Shown: positions 7,123 through 14,134 of the stretch, piece by piece
Layout of the letters: each line of letters starts with the position of its first letter
Numbering within the stretch: position 1 is the stretch's first letter
Assembly (NCBI GenBank): GCA_041645075.1
Contig: JBAZQS010000001.1
Coordinates: forward strand, 1 to 64,000
From: JBAZQS01 sp041645075
GTDB lineage: Bacteria > Patescibacteriota > Patescibacteriia > 2-01-FULL-39-33
Direction: 5' to 3'
DNA: 64,000 nt
Notes under the pieces: model-generated
Told to the model about the DNA's origin: nothing
Seen by the model: the letters and a program-made list of their open reading frames with translations, nothing else
Database searches by the model: none
Made by a program: the position numbers and the translations under genes

Positions 7123-8232
7123 ATGAAAGTGGACATTAAGCAACTGATAGTGGGTCTGGTGGGAGGAGTTATTGTTGGTGTTTTGCTCCGCGCAATCCTG
7201 CCCGTCAGTATTGCGTTTTTCGCCTCCTTGGTAATATTTGTTTTTGTGGCGAATATTATTTTAGAGAAGGTGGAGAAGGATTCTGCTCTTAAACGCGCGG
7301 GCGGCAAGATTATGCGATTGGCCGTGGCTATCTTGGCTTTCATCGGCATACGAATTATGGCTGAATATCTTTTCTGTATGCCATTAGTAGGAGTGGCCGT
7401 GGAGGCCCCGCACCAGGAAGTTATGAGAGCTTTTATGCTCGAGTTTTTCTTCCTGATTCCCGGCGGTGGTCTGGCCTATGCTATCGCCTACGGCAAGATA
7501 AGTCGGGTTTTCGTCTACTTCTTGGCGACCGGTTCTTTTTTCCTAATTCTCTGGCAGGTGAAACAGCGAGATAACTATCAGGCTCGCGGCGCCAGATGGC
7601 AAGCTGGTATAAATCGGAACACCTCCCAGAAGAATTTTGAAAGCCGAGTTGATAATCAGCTGGCCAACAATCTTTGGGCAATAACAACCTATCCCGCTTC
7701 AATTTATGATCTGCAGTTCAATGGCCGTGGTGATGTTATCGGGGCCATTAAAGCGGTCAAAGAGGGAAAGGATGTAAAATTGGAAGAGGATGAGGTTGTA
7801 AGGATGGCTAATCGGTCTGATGTTTTTTATCAGGGTCAGGCCTTCACTTGTGTCATCGAAATAAAAGATGGCAAAGAGTTCAATACCATAAAGTCCTGGG
7901 TTAAGGCGGAAGATCTGATCCAACTTGACCCAGCCAAGACCAAGGTTAAGGAAGGGCAGTACGCCATTGTCCGCGATAAAAATTCGTGGACGATTTACTT
8001 CCTGACCGATAAGGCCATTACCGTGGATGATTTTCCTCTGGGGGCATATTTCATTATCAATGGAATTGCCAATGGCATTACCAACGAGGTACCATTGTTA
8101 TGCCCCACCCGGGAGGATTTGAATCGGTTTTGTCCAATACCTCTGGGCCAAAAAATTCGGCTTCAAGACACTCGTGTAGGGATGGTCTTACGAGCCATTG
8201 TGGGCACGAAAGTGACGATCACTTTCGTCTAA
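7123..8232 (+). CDS. Hypothetical multi-pass membrane protein (369 aa)
   Basis: The start ATG 7123 is chosen because AGAGGTG (7111-7117) is spaced for it; upstream in-frame TTG 7099 and ATG 7105 lack a ribosome site. About five hydrophobic helices fill the first 150 residues (for example LIVGLVGGVIVGVLLRAILP and VFVYFLATGSFFLILWQV). A soluble domain of ~215 residues follows without recognisable motifs. It is the last gene of the 5881-8232 operon and is closed by a strong terminator. Confidence 0.75.
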   Translation: MKVDIKQLIVGLVGGVIVGVLLRAILPVSIAFFASLVIFVFVANIILEKVEKDSALKRAGGKIMRLAVAILAFIGIRIMAEYLFCMPLVGVAVEAPHQEVMRAFMLEFFFLIPGGGLAYAIAYGKISRVFVYFLATGSFFLILWQVKQRDNYQARGARWQAGINRNTSQKNFESRVDNQLANNLWAITTYPASIYDLQFNGRGDVIGAIKAVKEGKDVKLEEDEVVRMANRSDVFYQGQAFTCVIEIKDGKEFNTIKSWVKAEDLIQLDPAKTKVKEGQYAIVRDKNSWTIYFLTDKAITVDDFPLGAYFIINGIANGITNEVPLLCPTREDLNRFCPIPLGQKIRLQDTRVGMVLRAIVGTKVTITFV

Positions 8233-8254
8233 TCCCGTCAAAATATTCCATTAC

Positions 8255-8292
8255 GGAGCTAAGAATTGTAATCCAGTTCTTAGCTCCTTTTA
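8255..8292 (+). terminator. Rho-independent terminator
   Basis: GGAGCTAAGAA pairs with TTCTTAGCTCC around a short loop, followed by TTTTAATTTTT. Confidence 0.85.
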
Positions 8293-8343
8293 ATTTTTCA
8301 AATTATGATTTATAATAAAGCTATAACTCTTTAATATAATATT

Positions 8344-8796
8344 ATGTTCAAACGTTTAATAATTTTATTATTCATTATTGTTTTTATTGTTTTGGCGGTT
8401 TTATTTTTTTCAACAAATAATATGGCATATGCTGTTCATGGTGCTGCTGATATACCTGGTAATACTGGCGGCACACCAGTCGCTGGCCCCGATCTCACTA
8501 ATCCTGGCGGTATAGGCGGGTCCACGCCCGGCAAACGCCTTGCCAATCCCTTGGGCGACGAGCAGGGCGATGTATCCAAGGTGGCTAATAATCTCATTAA
8601 AGCCGCTTTAGGGCTTACGGGCGTTTTAGCCATAATCGCCTTTATCTGGGGCGGTATAGAGTGGATGACTTCGGGCGGTAATGAACCAAGGATAAAAAAG
8701 GGTAAGGATATGATGATTTGGGCCGTGGTCGGCTTGGTGGCCATTTTTGGCTCTTATGCCATATTAAATCTGATTTTTCAGGCCCTGGGTGGATAA
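8344..8796 (+). CDS. VirB2/TrbC-like pilin protein (150 aa)
   Basis: An N-terminal signal segment (LIILLFIIVFIVLAVLFF) ends near AYAVHG. A Gly/Pro-rich linker follows, then two hydrophobic helices around the signature IWGGIEWMTSGGNEPRIKKGKDM, typical of small 'pilin' (TrbC/VirB2-like) proteins of Patescibacteria. VirB2-family proteins are the pilus subunits of type IV secretion systems; here the role is inferred only from that likeness. The same two-helix module forms the N-terminus of the two giant proteins at 44848 and 48449. The gene is monocistronic, with terminators at 8255 and 8821. Confidence 0.75.
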   Translation: MFKRLIILLFIIVFIVLAVLFFSTNNMAYAVHGAADIPGNTGGTPVAGPDLTNPGGIGGSTPGKRLANPLGDEQGDVSKVANNLIKAALGLTGVLAIIAFIWGGIEWMTSGGNEPRIKKGKDMMIWAVVGLVAIFGSYAILNLIFQALGG

Positions 8797-8820
8797 GTTG
8801 CCTTATATTTGGATTTTTTA

Positions 8821-8851
8821 AAAAAACTGCCCCATTGCGCGGGTAGTTTTT
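8821..8851 (+). terminator. Rho-independent terminator
   Basis: AAAAACTGCCC pairs with GGGTAGTTTTT (one G-T pair) around CATTGCGC. It works in both directions in principle. Confidence 0.75.
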
Positions 8852-8968
8852 AAATTAAATTTATCTTGCCAATTTGGAAAAAATATGGTAATATTCTTTC
8901 TGATATTACTGGTTTTGTTAATCGTGGCATAGTTAATTGTTAACTGTCAATTGTTAATAGTTAAATAT

Positions 8969-9130
8969 GGATCGGTAGCTCAATTGGGTCGAGGCCCTTA
9001 GGCCGAGACGGGTTGGAAGCGAAACAAGCCGAGCCACAAGCGAGGCGCAGATGAGCGTCGGCAAATCTGCCAGTGACAGATTTGACGCCAACCCAGGATA
9101 GAGCGGTCCAACCGCAGGTTGGATAAAATA
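8969..9130 (+). pseudogene. Broken tRNA-Asp copy (5' part plus insertion)
   Basis: Bases 8969-8987 repeat the first 19 bases of the intact tRNA-Asp at 9169. The D-loop then opens into about 110 bases of unrelated, hairpin-rich sequence (CAAATCTG...CAGATTTG) before an ATAGAGC like the D-stem 3' side at 9103. No matching T-arm or acceptor 3' strand is present, so this cannot form a normal tRNA. Confidence 0.6.
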
Positions 9131-9168
9131 TGGAAATATAAATTAGGCGCGTCTAAGATTAAAAATAT

Positions 9169-9242
9169 GGATCGGTAGCTCAATTGGTTAGAGCGCTGCC
9201 CTGTCACGGCAGAGGTCGCGGGTTCAAGTCCCGTCCGGTCCG
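9169..9242 (+). tRNA. tRNA-Asp (GTC)
   Basis: A complete cloverleaf: acceptor GGATCGG with CCGGTCC (one T-G pair), D-arm GCTC/GAGC, anticodon loop CTGTCAC giving GTC, T-arm GCGGG-TTCAAGT-CCCGT. CCA is not encoded. Confidence 0.95.
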
Positions 9243-9249
9243 CGGACTT

Positions 9250-9285
9250 AAAACAAAAACAGGATTTTAATCCTGTTTTTGTTTT
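9250..9285 (+). terminator. Terminator after tRNA-Asp
   Basis: A perfect 17-base inverted repeat (AAAACAAAAACAGGATT and complement) with a 2-base loop and a T-rich 3' arm. Confidence 0.8.
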
Positions 9286-9451
9286 ATAATCTGCTGTGCA
9301 GATTGGGACTTGAACGGGCAGAAGCGAGACAAATTTTGCGCTGGATTTTGCCAGCGCAAAATACTGGCGAGCGTAGACAAATGCGACCATAGGAGCATTT
9401 GGCTACGCCCAGGGCGAAGAAGCTTGAGCGGAAGCGAGAGCGATGAGAAAT

Positions 9452-9466
9452 GTCCCGTCCGGTCCG
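9452..9466 (+). pseudogene. tRNA-Asp 3' acceptor fragment
   Basis: GTCCCGTCCGGTCCG is identical to the last 15 bases of the intact tRNA-Asp, and is also followed by a hairpin terminator. Upstream (9301-9440) is hairpin-rich sequence with an inverted T-arm-like GGGACTTGAAC. Confidence 0.6.
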
Positions 9467-9474
9467 AATTCACG

Positions 9475-9500
9475 AAAACAGAGTTTGATCTCTGTTTTTT
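9475..9500 (+). terminator. Hairpin terminator
   Basis: AAAACAGAG pairs with CTCTGTTTT around TTTGAT, followed by further T residues. Confidence 0.7.
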
Positions 9501-9531
9501 GTTTTATTTTAAGGTGTATCGGTTGTATTAT

Positions 9532-9550
9532 TCGTATCAATATGATACGA
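9532..9550 (+). promoter_or_regulatory. Perfect palindrome, likely operator of the Fic gene
   Basis: TCGTATCA-ata-TGATACGA is a perfect 8-3-8 inverted repeat immediately before the Fic gene, whose product has an N-terminal winged-helix domain. Autoregulation at this site is an inference. Confidence 0.55.
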
Positions 9551-9568
9551 TTAAGTAGTATAAATGAT

Positions 9569-10636
9569 ATGAACAAAAGTATGGCCAAAGTAGATAAAAA
9601 ACAACAAACAATCATTAATCTCATATTGGATGGGGCTGTTTTGTCATCTTCAAAAATACACCAAAAGATGACAAAAGCAGGAGAAGATGTCTCTCTAATA
9701 ACAGTCAAAAGAATTTTAACTCAGATGGTTAATGCTGGCCTGCTGGATAAAAGCGGCGCTGGACGCACGACTATTTATGCGGTAGGCATTAAAGGAAGAA
9801 TATTATCTGACGTTAAAGCTAAAGAATATTGCAGCGTTGAGCCGGATAAGCGCACAGGATTAAAAGGACATAATTTTGGATTATTTAAAAATATTCCGGA
9901 AGATATTTTCAGTCAGGAAGAATTAAAAATTTTAAATGAAGCCACCGCTCGATACCATCAACGAACTAAAGATTTATCCTCGGTTATTGAAAAAAAGGAA
10001 TTAGAGCGTTTGATTATTGAGTTGTCTTGGAAATCGTCCAAAATCGAAGGGAATACCTATACCTTGCTTGATACAGAAAAATTGATTTTAGAGAATAAGG
10101 AAGCGCCCGGGCACGACCCAAAAGAAGCGCGGATGATTTTAAACCATAAAGAGGCCTTTAATTATGTCCGTGAACACGCCGATAAATTTAAAACTTTGAC
10201 TCGTAAAAATTTAGAAGAGCTGCACTCGATTTTAGTTAAAGGTTTGAGTGTGGAATTGGGACTGCGAAAAAGGCCGGTGGGTGTTTTGGGTTCGATTTAT
10301 CGACCACTTGATAATGCCCAGCAAATTTTTGAAGCCGTGGAAGCTTTAGGCGGGGCGATAATAAAAATGACGGATCCCTATGCCAAGGCGTTAATTGCTA
10401 TTTTAGGCCTGAGCTATATTCAACCGTTTGAGGATGGCAATAAAAGAACATCGCGTCTTTTGGCTAACGCCACGCTTTTGGCGTATGGCTGTGCTCCTCT
10501 TTCATACCGCAGTGTTGATGAAAACGATTATCGTGAAGCGATTTTGGTTTTTTATGAGCTCAATTCCGTTATGCCGTTTAAGAAAATATTCATTTCGCAG
10601 TATGAATTTGCGGCTAATAATTATGCGGTGAAATAG
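9569..10636 (+). CDS. Fic-family protein with N-terminal winged helix
   Basis: Fic enzymes usually transfer AMP from ATP to target proteins. Order: a winged-helix DNA-binding domain (about the first 70 residues, from KKQQTIINLILDGA to GRTTIYAV), then an N-terminal inhibitory helix with SSKIEGN matching the (S/T)xxxE(G/N) motif, then the Fic core. The core motif reads QPFEDGNKRTSR, so the catalytic His is Gln (codon 10421-10423); AMP transfer by the usual mechanism is doubtful. ATG 9569 is chosen because an earlier in-frame ATG (9542) lies inside the palindromic operator; ATG 9581 is also possible, and no ribosome site is clear. The gene is alone. Confidence 0.85.
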   Translation: MNKSMAKVDKKQQTIINLILDGAVLSSSKIHQKMTKAGEDVSLITVKRILTQMVNAGLLDKSGAGRTTIYAVGIKGRILSDVKAKEYCSVEPDKRTGLKGHNFGLFKNIPEDIFSQEELKILNEATARYHQRTKDLSSVIEKKELERLIIELSWKSSKIEGNTYTLLDTEKLILENKEAPGHDPKEARMILNHKEAFNYVREHADKFKTLTRKNLEELHSILVKGLSVELGLRKRPVGVLGSIYRPLDNAQQIFEAVEALGGAIIKMTDPYAKALIAILGLSYIQPFEDGNKRTSRLLANATLLAYGCAPLSYRSVDENDYREAILVFYELNSVMPFKKIFISQYEFAANNYAVK

Positions 10637-10650
10637 CGGGTTTTTTGATA

Positions 10651-10682
10651 TAAAAAGAACCAGAAATGAGATTTTCTGGTTC
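10651..10682 (-). terminator. Terminator of the DUF2061 gene
   Basis: GAACCAGAAA/TTTCTGGTTC stem; on the minus strand it is followed by TTTTTA. Confidence 0.65.
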
Positions 10683-10700
10683 CAGGTAGAAAGGATAAAA

Positions 10701-10934
10701 TTAGATTTGATAATCTGCCTTATCATCTTTCATCCAGCCGATTGGGATTTTGTTCCAAATGCGTTCATGAAAATAGTACAAAACAATTTTTGTGAAAATT
10801 TCTACCAGACCAATCGTGAGGGCGAGTTTTACGCGGCCGGTGACAAAAAATGAAATTACCATAGTGTCTAAGGTGCCGGTCAGCCGCCAAGATATGGCTT
10901 TGACAATGCTCCGCCAATGTCTTTCTTTGATCAT
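10701..10934 (-). CDS. DUF2061 family membrane protein (77 aa)
   Basis: A short two-helix protein with the family pattern: basic start RHWRSIVKAISWRLTGTLDT, helix with MVISFFVTGR, then a second helix with GLVEIFTKIVLYYFHERIW. Length fits the family. The molecular function of DUF2061 is unknown. It is monocistronic on the minus strand between the Fic gene and the envelope-protein family, with GAGAGGA upstream as a probable ribosome site. Confidence 0.88.
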   Translation of the reverse strand: MIKERHWRSIVKAISWRLTGTLDTMVISFFVTGRVKLALTIGLVEIFTKIVLYYFHERIWNKIPIGWMKDDKADYQI

Positions 10935-11052
10935 CGCGTCTAAATCCTCTCTATTGGGAATTATTATACTTACTTGTTTGTCAGTATTTGACCATAAGAT
11001 AGCACGCCGGTATGCTTTTGTAAAGAAGTGAATTTAAGCCATGGCTTAAAAT

Positions 11053-11089
11053 AAAAATCCCCCGTCCCAATGTCACATGGGGGCGGGGG
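11053..11089 (-). terminator. Terminator of the 273-residue protein gene
   Basis: On the minus strand CCCCCGCCCCC.. pairs with ..GGGACGGGGG and is followed by ATTTTTATTTT. Confidence 0.8.
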
Positions 11090-11113
11090 TGATTTGTTTA
11101 AATGAAGTCCTTT

Positions 11114-11935
11114 TTAGGGCTTAGCCGATGAAAGGGGACCGGAAGTTTCGTCTTGGATTGAGAGCGCTGGCTTTGGCCCAAAGTCCATAAATTGGTCGGT
11201 ATCGCCTATCGCCCAATCTTTGGTCGAAATCTGATAGTTGCCTTCCTCAAGTATTTTTATGGTTTGGTCAATCTGATTAAAGTCAATTTGCATTGCCGCT
11301 GATAATCTATCATTTAATTCTTTAACCCTATTGCCAACCGCCTCGGGAGTCAGTTGGCGCATTTGCGTTTCATCATAGAAGTTGAGCAGGGTCTGGTTTT
11401 TTTCCGTGAGCCCTTTTTTAATGGCCGAGCTCCTGGCGACAATCTCTTTAAGATAATACCTGCGGTTTACGGTTCTAAGGCAGGCCGGGTCGCTTGGGGG
11501 CCGGCCGGCTTTTCTCATTTCCGCGTAGGCCTTTATCTCAAATGATTCGTTGTGGCGCCATTGCTCGAGCCGGGTTTCGTTGTTTTGAAAATTGATTCGG
11601 TTCTGGCGCAACTCGTCAGCAATATTTTTAAGACCGGGTGGTAAATTATTAATCGGTGATATTTCAATACCATAACCTGATTCAATGCCCTGGCCTAAAT
11701 CATTAGGTAGGGGAATATAATTGGCGGAGGTGATTTTGGCGTGTTGGCCCCAGAATTTTTTCGGCCTAAAGTGCTGCCAGGTGGCCAAGCTGGCGGTGGC
11801 GATCAGGGCGATTATCGTTATGGTCATCTTGATGGAAGTTCTCGACGGCAACTGCGGTTCCGGTGGCGATGTTACCGGTAACCCCTCGCACATGGCCGGC
11901 GGTGGCGGCGGTTCCTCACCATTTAACTGTTTCAT
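11114..11935 (-). CDS. Single-pass membrane protein with coiled-coil ectodomain (273 aa)
   Basis: An AGGGAGA ribosome site precedes the ATG. A Pro-rich cytoplasmic N-terminus (EEPPPPPAMCEG) is followed by one transmembrane helix (MTITIIALIATASLATW), the motif RPKKFWGQHA, and a long helical, charged region (for example LRQNRINFQNNETRLEQWRH). The motif KFWG directly after the helix is shared with the 424-residue protein at 14135. The family is not recognised. The gene has its own promoter (near 12010-12038) and terminator, and shares a leader element with two neighbours. Confidence 0.75.
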   Translation of the reverse strand: MKQLNGEEPPPPPAMCEGLPVTSPPEPQLPSRTSIKMTITIIALIATASLATWQHFRPKKFWGQHAKITSANYIPLPNDLGQGIESGYGIEISPINNLPPGLKNIADELRQNRINFQNNETRLEQWRHNESFEIKAYAEMRKAGRPPSDPACLRTVNRRYYLKEIVARSSAIKKGLTEKNQTLLNFYDETQMRQLTPEAVGNRVKELNDRLSAAMQIDFNQIDQTIKILEEGNYQISTKDWAIGDTDQFMDFGPKPALSIQDETSGPLSSAKP

Positions 11936-11981
11936 TGGCTTTCTCCCTTTTTAATTTGTTTCAAATGGCAACTATTATTTA

Positions 11982-12038
11982 GGTTTTTAAGGTGCTGATT
12001 ATTAGTTTATATATATAACAAAAAAGATTTTTTGTCAA
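11982..12038 (-). promoter_or_regulatory. Promoter and shared leader element, copy 1
   Basis: Minus strand: TTGACA (12038-12033), a 17-base spacer, TATATA (12015-12010), then, at about the predicted transcript start, AATCAGCACCTTAAAAACC (12000-11982). The CAGCACCTTAA core recurs before the genes at 12143 and, as GGCACCTTAATAAAA, at 13374. Confidence 0.6.
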
Positions 12039-12067
12039 ATTCAGATTTTATTTATTTTAGCAAAAAA

Positions 12068-12102
12068 TTTCCCCGCGCGCTTTTATGAGTTTGCGGGGAA
12101 AT
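12068..12102 (-). terminator. Terminator of the lipoprotein gene
   Basis: Minus strand: TTTCCCCGC...GCGGGGAAA stem followed by TTTTTT. Confidence 0.8.
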
Positions 12103-12142
12103 AGATTATTTTTGCCGGCAGATTTTATTGTTGCCGGCCCGG

Positions 12143-12961
12143 TCATTCTTTGGCCGCTATTTTTCCTCGGAGTTTGTCCAAAATCGGTTGAAGAGCAATT
12201 TTTAGCTTCTCCCGCTCTTCCTGGCTCATTTGGAAAAATTCTGATTTGGTTCGGTTTAAAAGAGCGTTGTTTGGAATTGGCAATCCCAGAACGCGATAGT
12301 AAATTCCCTGCGGTTCGGGCCGTTCCAAGTCAAACCAAGAGACCAGATTATTTTTATCCAACATCGCGGGAAAAGTATTGGCTGGCGGCGTCATTGGTTC
12401 CTGGGAAAGAATATCAATTGTCCTTGCCAGTTCGCTGATTAGAAATTGTTTTTTCTTGTCTACCGGTGGATTGATGGCGACAGGAACTGGCGTGGATAAT
12501 GGGTCCGGTTGAGTGGCGACGGTTTTTTTAGGAGCGGGAGTTGGAGTTGGAGCGGCGAATATTTTTGCCGCCGGTTCCGTTGATTGAGGCGGCCTAAAAA
12601 AATCAACTTGGGGCGCTTTGTTTTCTTGAAAGCCGTAGTTATTGCTTGAGCCGTTCCAGTTATAGCCGTTCCAGCCCTCGCCATAGCCGGTTCTATTTCG
12701 GGAAATTTTGACGATGGCTTCAGTGGCCAAATCTCTGGCTTCGGGGTCTTTAATGGTGGCGGCCGAGAGAATGCCAGCGGTTTCATCTAAATGGCCGCCA
12801 TAGCGCATCGCCACCTGGCCGGAATCCACTCGGCCGGCCGGGTCGCCATACTTCAATGTTTCGGCCGGAGAATGAAACCGGCTCGCGCTGGTCTGAAATT
12901 GGTTGTCTGTTTGGGCGCAGGCAGCCAAAAAAAACAAGCCGACAAACACCGAGAATTTCAT
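12143..12961 (-). CDS. Lipoprotein with paralogous C-terminal domain (272 aa)
   Basis: A GGAGGT ribosome site precedes the ATG. The N-terminus has a short signal peptide with lipobox LAAC (Cys at residue 15), so it should be a substrate of Lgt and membrane-anchored. A low-complexity middle (Asn/Gly/Tyr-rich near residues 92-110, then Pro/Thr-rich with PTPTPAP) leads to a C-terminal domain of about 95 residues. That domain (ELARTIDILSQEPM...FPAMLDKN.LVSWFDLERPEP...SEFFQMSQEEREKLK) is nearly identical to the one in the neighbour at 13374. The family is not recognised outside this locus. Confidence 0.8.
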   Translation of the reverse strand: MKFSVFVGLFFLAACAQTDNQFQTSASRFHSPAETLKYGDPAGRVDSGQVAMRYGGHLDETAGILSAATIKDPEARDLATEAIVKISRNRTGYGEGWNGYNWNGSSNNYGFQENKAPQVDFFRPPQSTEPAAKIFAAPTPTPAPKKTVATQPDPLSTPVPVAINPPVDKKKQFLISELARTIDILSQEPMTPPANTFPAMLDKNNLVSWFDLERPEPQGIYYRVLGLPIPNNALLNRTKSEFFQMSQEEREKLKIALQPILDKLRGKIAAKE

Positions 12962-13012
12962 TTTTGGATACCTCCATTTTTCAAATAAATAGATTTCTTG
13001 CCTCTTGGTTAA

Positions 13013-13058
13013 TTTTATTAAGGTGCTGACTGATGATTGTTAACTTAATTTTATTATA
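13013..13058 (-). promoter_or_regulatory. Promoter -10 and shared leader element, copy 2
   Basis: Minus strand: TATAAT (13058-13053) and, about 23 bases on, GTCAGCACCTTAATAAAA (13030-13013), the leader core shared with the neighbouring genes. No good -35 is seen. Confidence 0.5.
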
Positions 13059-13116
13059 GTTATAGAAATTTGTAAATGGTTTTGAGGTATATGTTTTGGT
13101 GTATAAATAAAAAAAT

Positions 13117-13148
13117 CCCCCGTAAAGTTTTTAGTGAACTTTACGGGG
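13117..13148 (-). terminator. Terminator, paralogous copy 1
   Basis: CCCCGTAAAGTT..AACTTTACGGGG hairpin followed on the minus strand by a T-run. A near-identical hairpin follows the 424-residue gene at 14071. Confidence 0.85.
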
Positions 13149-13179
13149 TATTTATTGGCGTAGTTTTGATTTGCCTGCT

Positions 13180-13373
13180 CTATTCGCTGGGCGTCTCAAT
13201 AACCTCATCATCAACGGCCGGAGGAGCGGGAGCAGGTATAATTAGGCGGGTGCAGGTCTTTCGGCGCTTTCTTGGGGCTTCCAAAGCGGCCGACGGTTTT
13301 AAGACGATTGACCGCTCTGTTGTAATACTCCTCTTTGGCGTCTTCTTCATCGCGCATCTGGCGTAACCCGCCG
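13180..13373 (-). pseudogene. Out-of-frame remnant of the C-terminal tail of the 13374 gene
   Basis: Beyond the stop of the 13374 gene, shifted frames on the same strand encode EEYYNRAVNRLKTVGRFGSP and then, after another shift, APPAVDDEVIETPSE with a stop at 13180. Both segments match the end of the 424-residue protein at 14135 (EYYGKAIKRLKTVGRFGSP and APPTVDDEVIEAPSE). This shows that the original gene extended to 13180 and was cut by frameshifts. Confidence 0.75.
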
Positions 13374-13916
13374 TTAATGTCGCTTTTCCCACTCTTCGCA
13401 TATCTTGCGTAACCCGTCGTTAAGTTGCTTTTTCCACTCTTCGTGAGCGGTTAAGCGTTTTTCTGCCAGCGATTTTTTTGGCAGTTGCTGTTGTAAATTT
13501 TTCAAAACCGGCTGGAGGGCAATTTTCAGTTTCTCCCGCTCTTCCTGGCTCATTTGGAAAAATTCTGATTTGGTGCGACTAAGCAAGGACTGATTTTGAA
13601 TCGGCAGGCCCAGAACGCGGTAGTAAATTCCCTGCGGTTCGGGCCGTTCCAAGTCAAACCAAGAGACCAGCTTATTTTTATCCAACATCGCGGGAAAGGC
13701 ATTGGGCGGCGGCACCATTGGTTCTTGGGAAAGAATATCAATGGTTCTTGCCAGTTCGTTGATTAGAAATTGCGTCTGCTTTTCCGAGAGATGGCCAATC
13801 GCAGTAGTCGTGGTTGTGGTTAAAGTCGCTTTTTTTGCGGCTGATTTTTTTTGTTGAGCCAAGGCATTGGCGCTAAACAAAAAAATGATAACTAAAAACA
13901 TCACAACTTGTCTCAT
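13374..13916 (-). CDS. Secreted paralogue of the 12143 lipoprotein, truncated by frameshift (180 aa)
   Basis: ATG 13916 is chosen because GGTGGAGGA lies just before it; the longer frame starts with a GTG inside that ribosome site. A signal peptide (VVMFLVIIFLFSANALAQ) is followed by a Thr-rich spacer, then the ~95-residue domain shared with the lipoprotein at 12143. A charged helical tail then ends at EEWEKRH. The tail starts like the C-terminus of the 14135 protein, but a 45-base tandem duplication with one extra base in the second copy creates the stop. The protein therefore combines the domain of one neighbour with the tail of the other. Confidence 0.75.
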   Translation of the reverse strand: MRQVVMFLVIIFLFSANALAQQKKSAAKKATLTTTTTTAIGHLSEKQTQFLINELARTIDILSQEPMVPPPNAFPAMLDKNKLVSWFDLERPEPQGIYYRVLGLPIQNQSLLSRTKSEFFQMSQEEREKLKIALQPVLKNLQQQLPKKSLAEKRLTAHEEWKKQLNDGLRKICEEWEKRH

Positions 13917-13962
13917 TTTAATTTCCTCCACCTTTTCAAATTTTTTTAATGCCGAGTTTATG

Positions 13963-14020
13963 TTTTATTAAGGTGCCAATTTATTATTTATAGGATATAA
14001 CAAAAAATAGCTTATGTCAA
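13963..14020 (-). promoter_or_regulatory. Promoter and shared leader element, copy 3
   Basis: Minus strand: TTGACA (14020-14015), a 17-base spacer, TATCCT (13997-13992), then GGCACCTTAATAAAA (13977-13963), the leader core shared with genes 11114 and 12143. Confidence 0.55.
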
Positions 14021-14070
14021 ACCAAGTTTGCGCGCGTGCCTAAAACAGAGATATTTTTAGTAAAAAAAGT

Positions 14071-14102
14071 CCCCGTAAAGTTCTTGGTGAACTTTACGGG
14101 GG
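14071..14102 (-). terminator. Terminator, paralogous copy 2
   Basis: CCCCGTAAAGTT...AACTTTACGGGG hairpin followed on the minus strand by ACTTTTTTTA. Nearly the same sequence as at 13117-13148. Confidence 0.85.
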
Positions 14103-14134
14103 TATTTGTTGGCGTGGCTCTGATTCCGTCTGCT

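Noticed and set aside
8998..9390. A 130-codon minus-strand frame across the tRNA-Asp locus
   Set aside because: It contains the TGLEPATSAVTGQRSNQ-type string that arises when tRNA genes are translated backwards; no ribosome site or promoter supports it.
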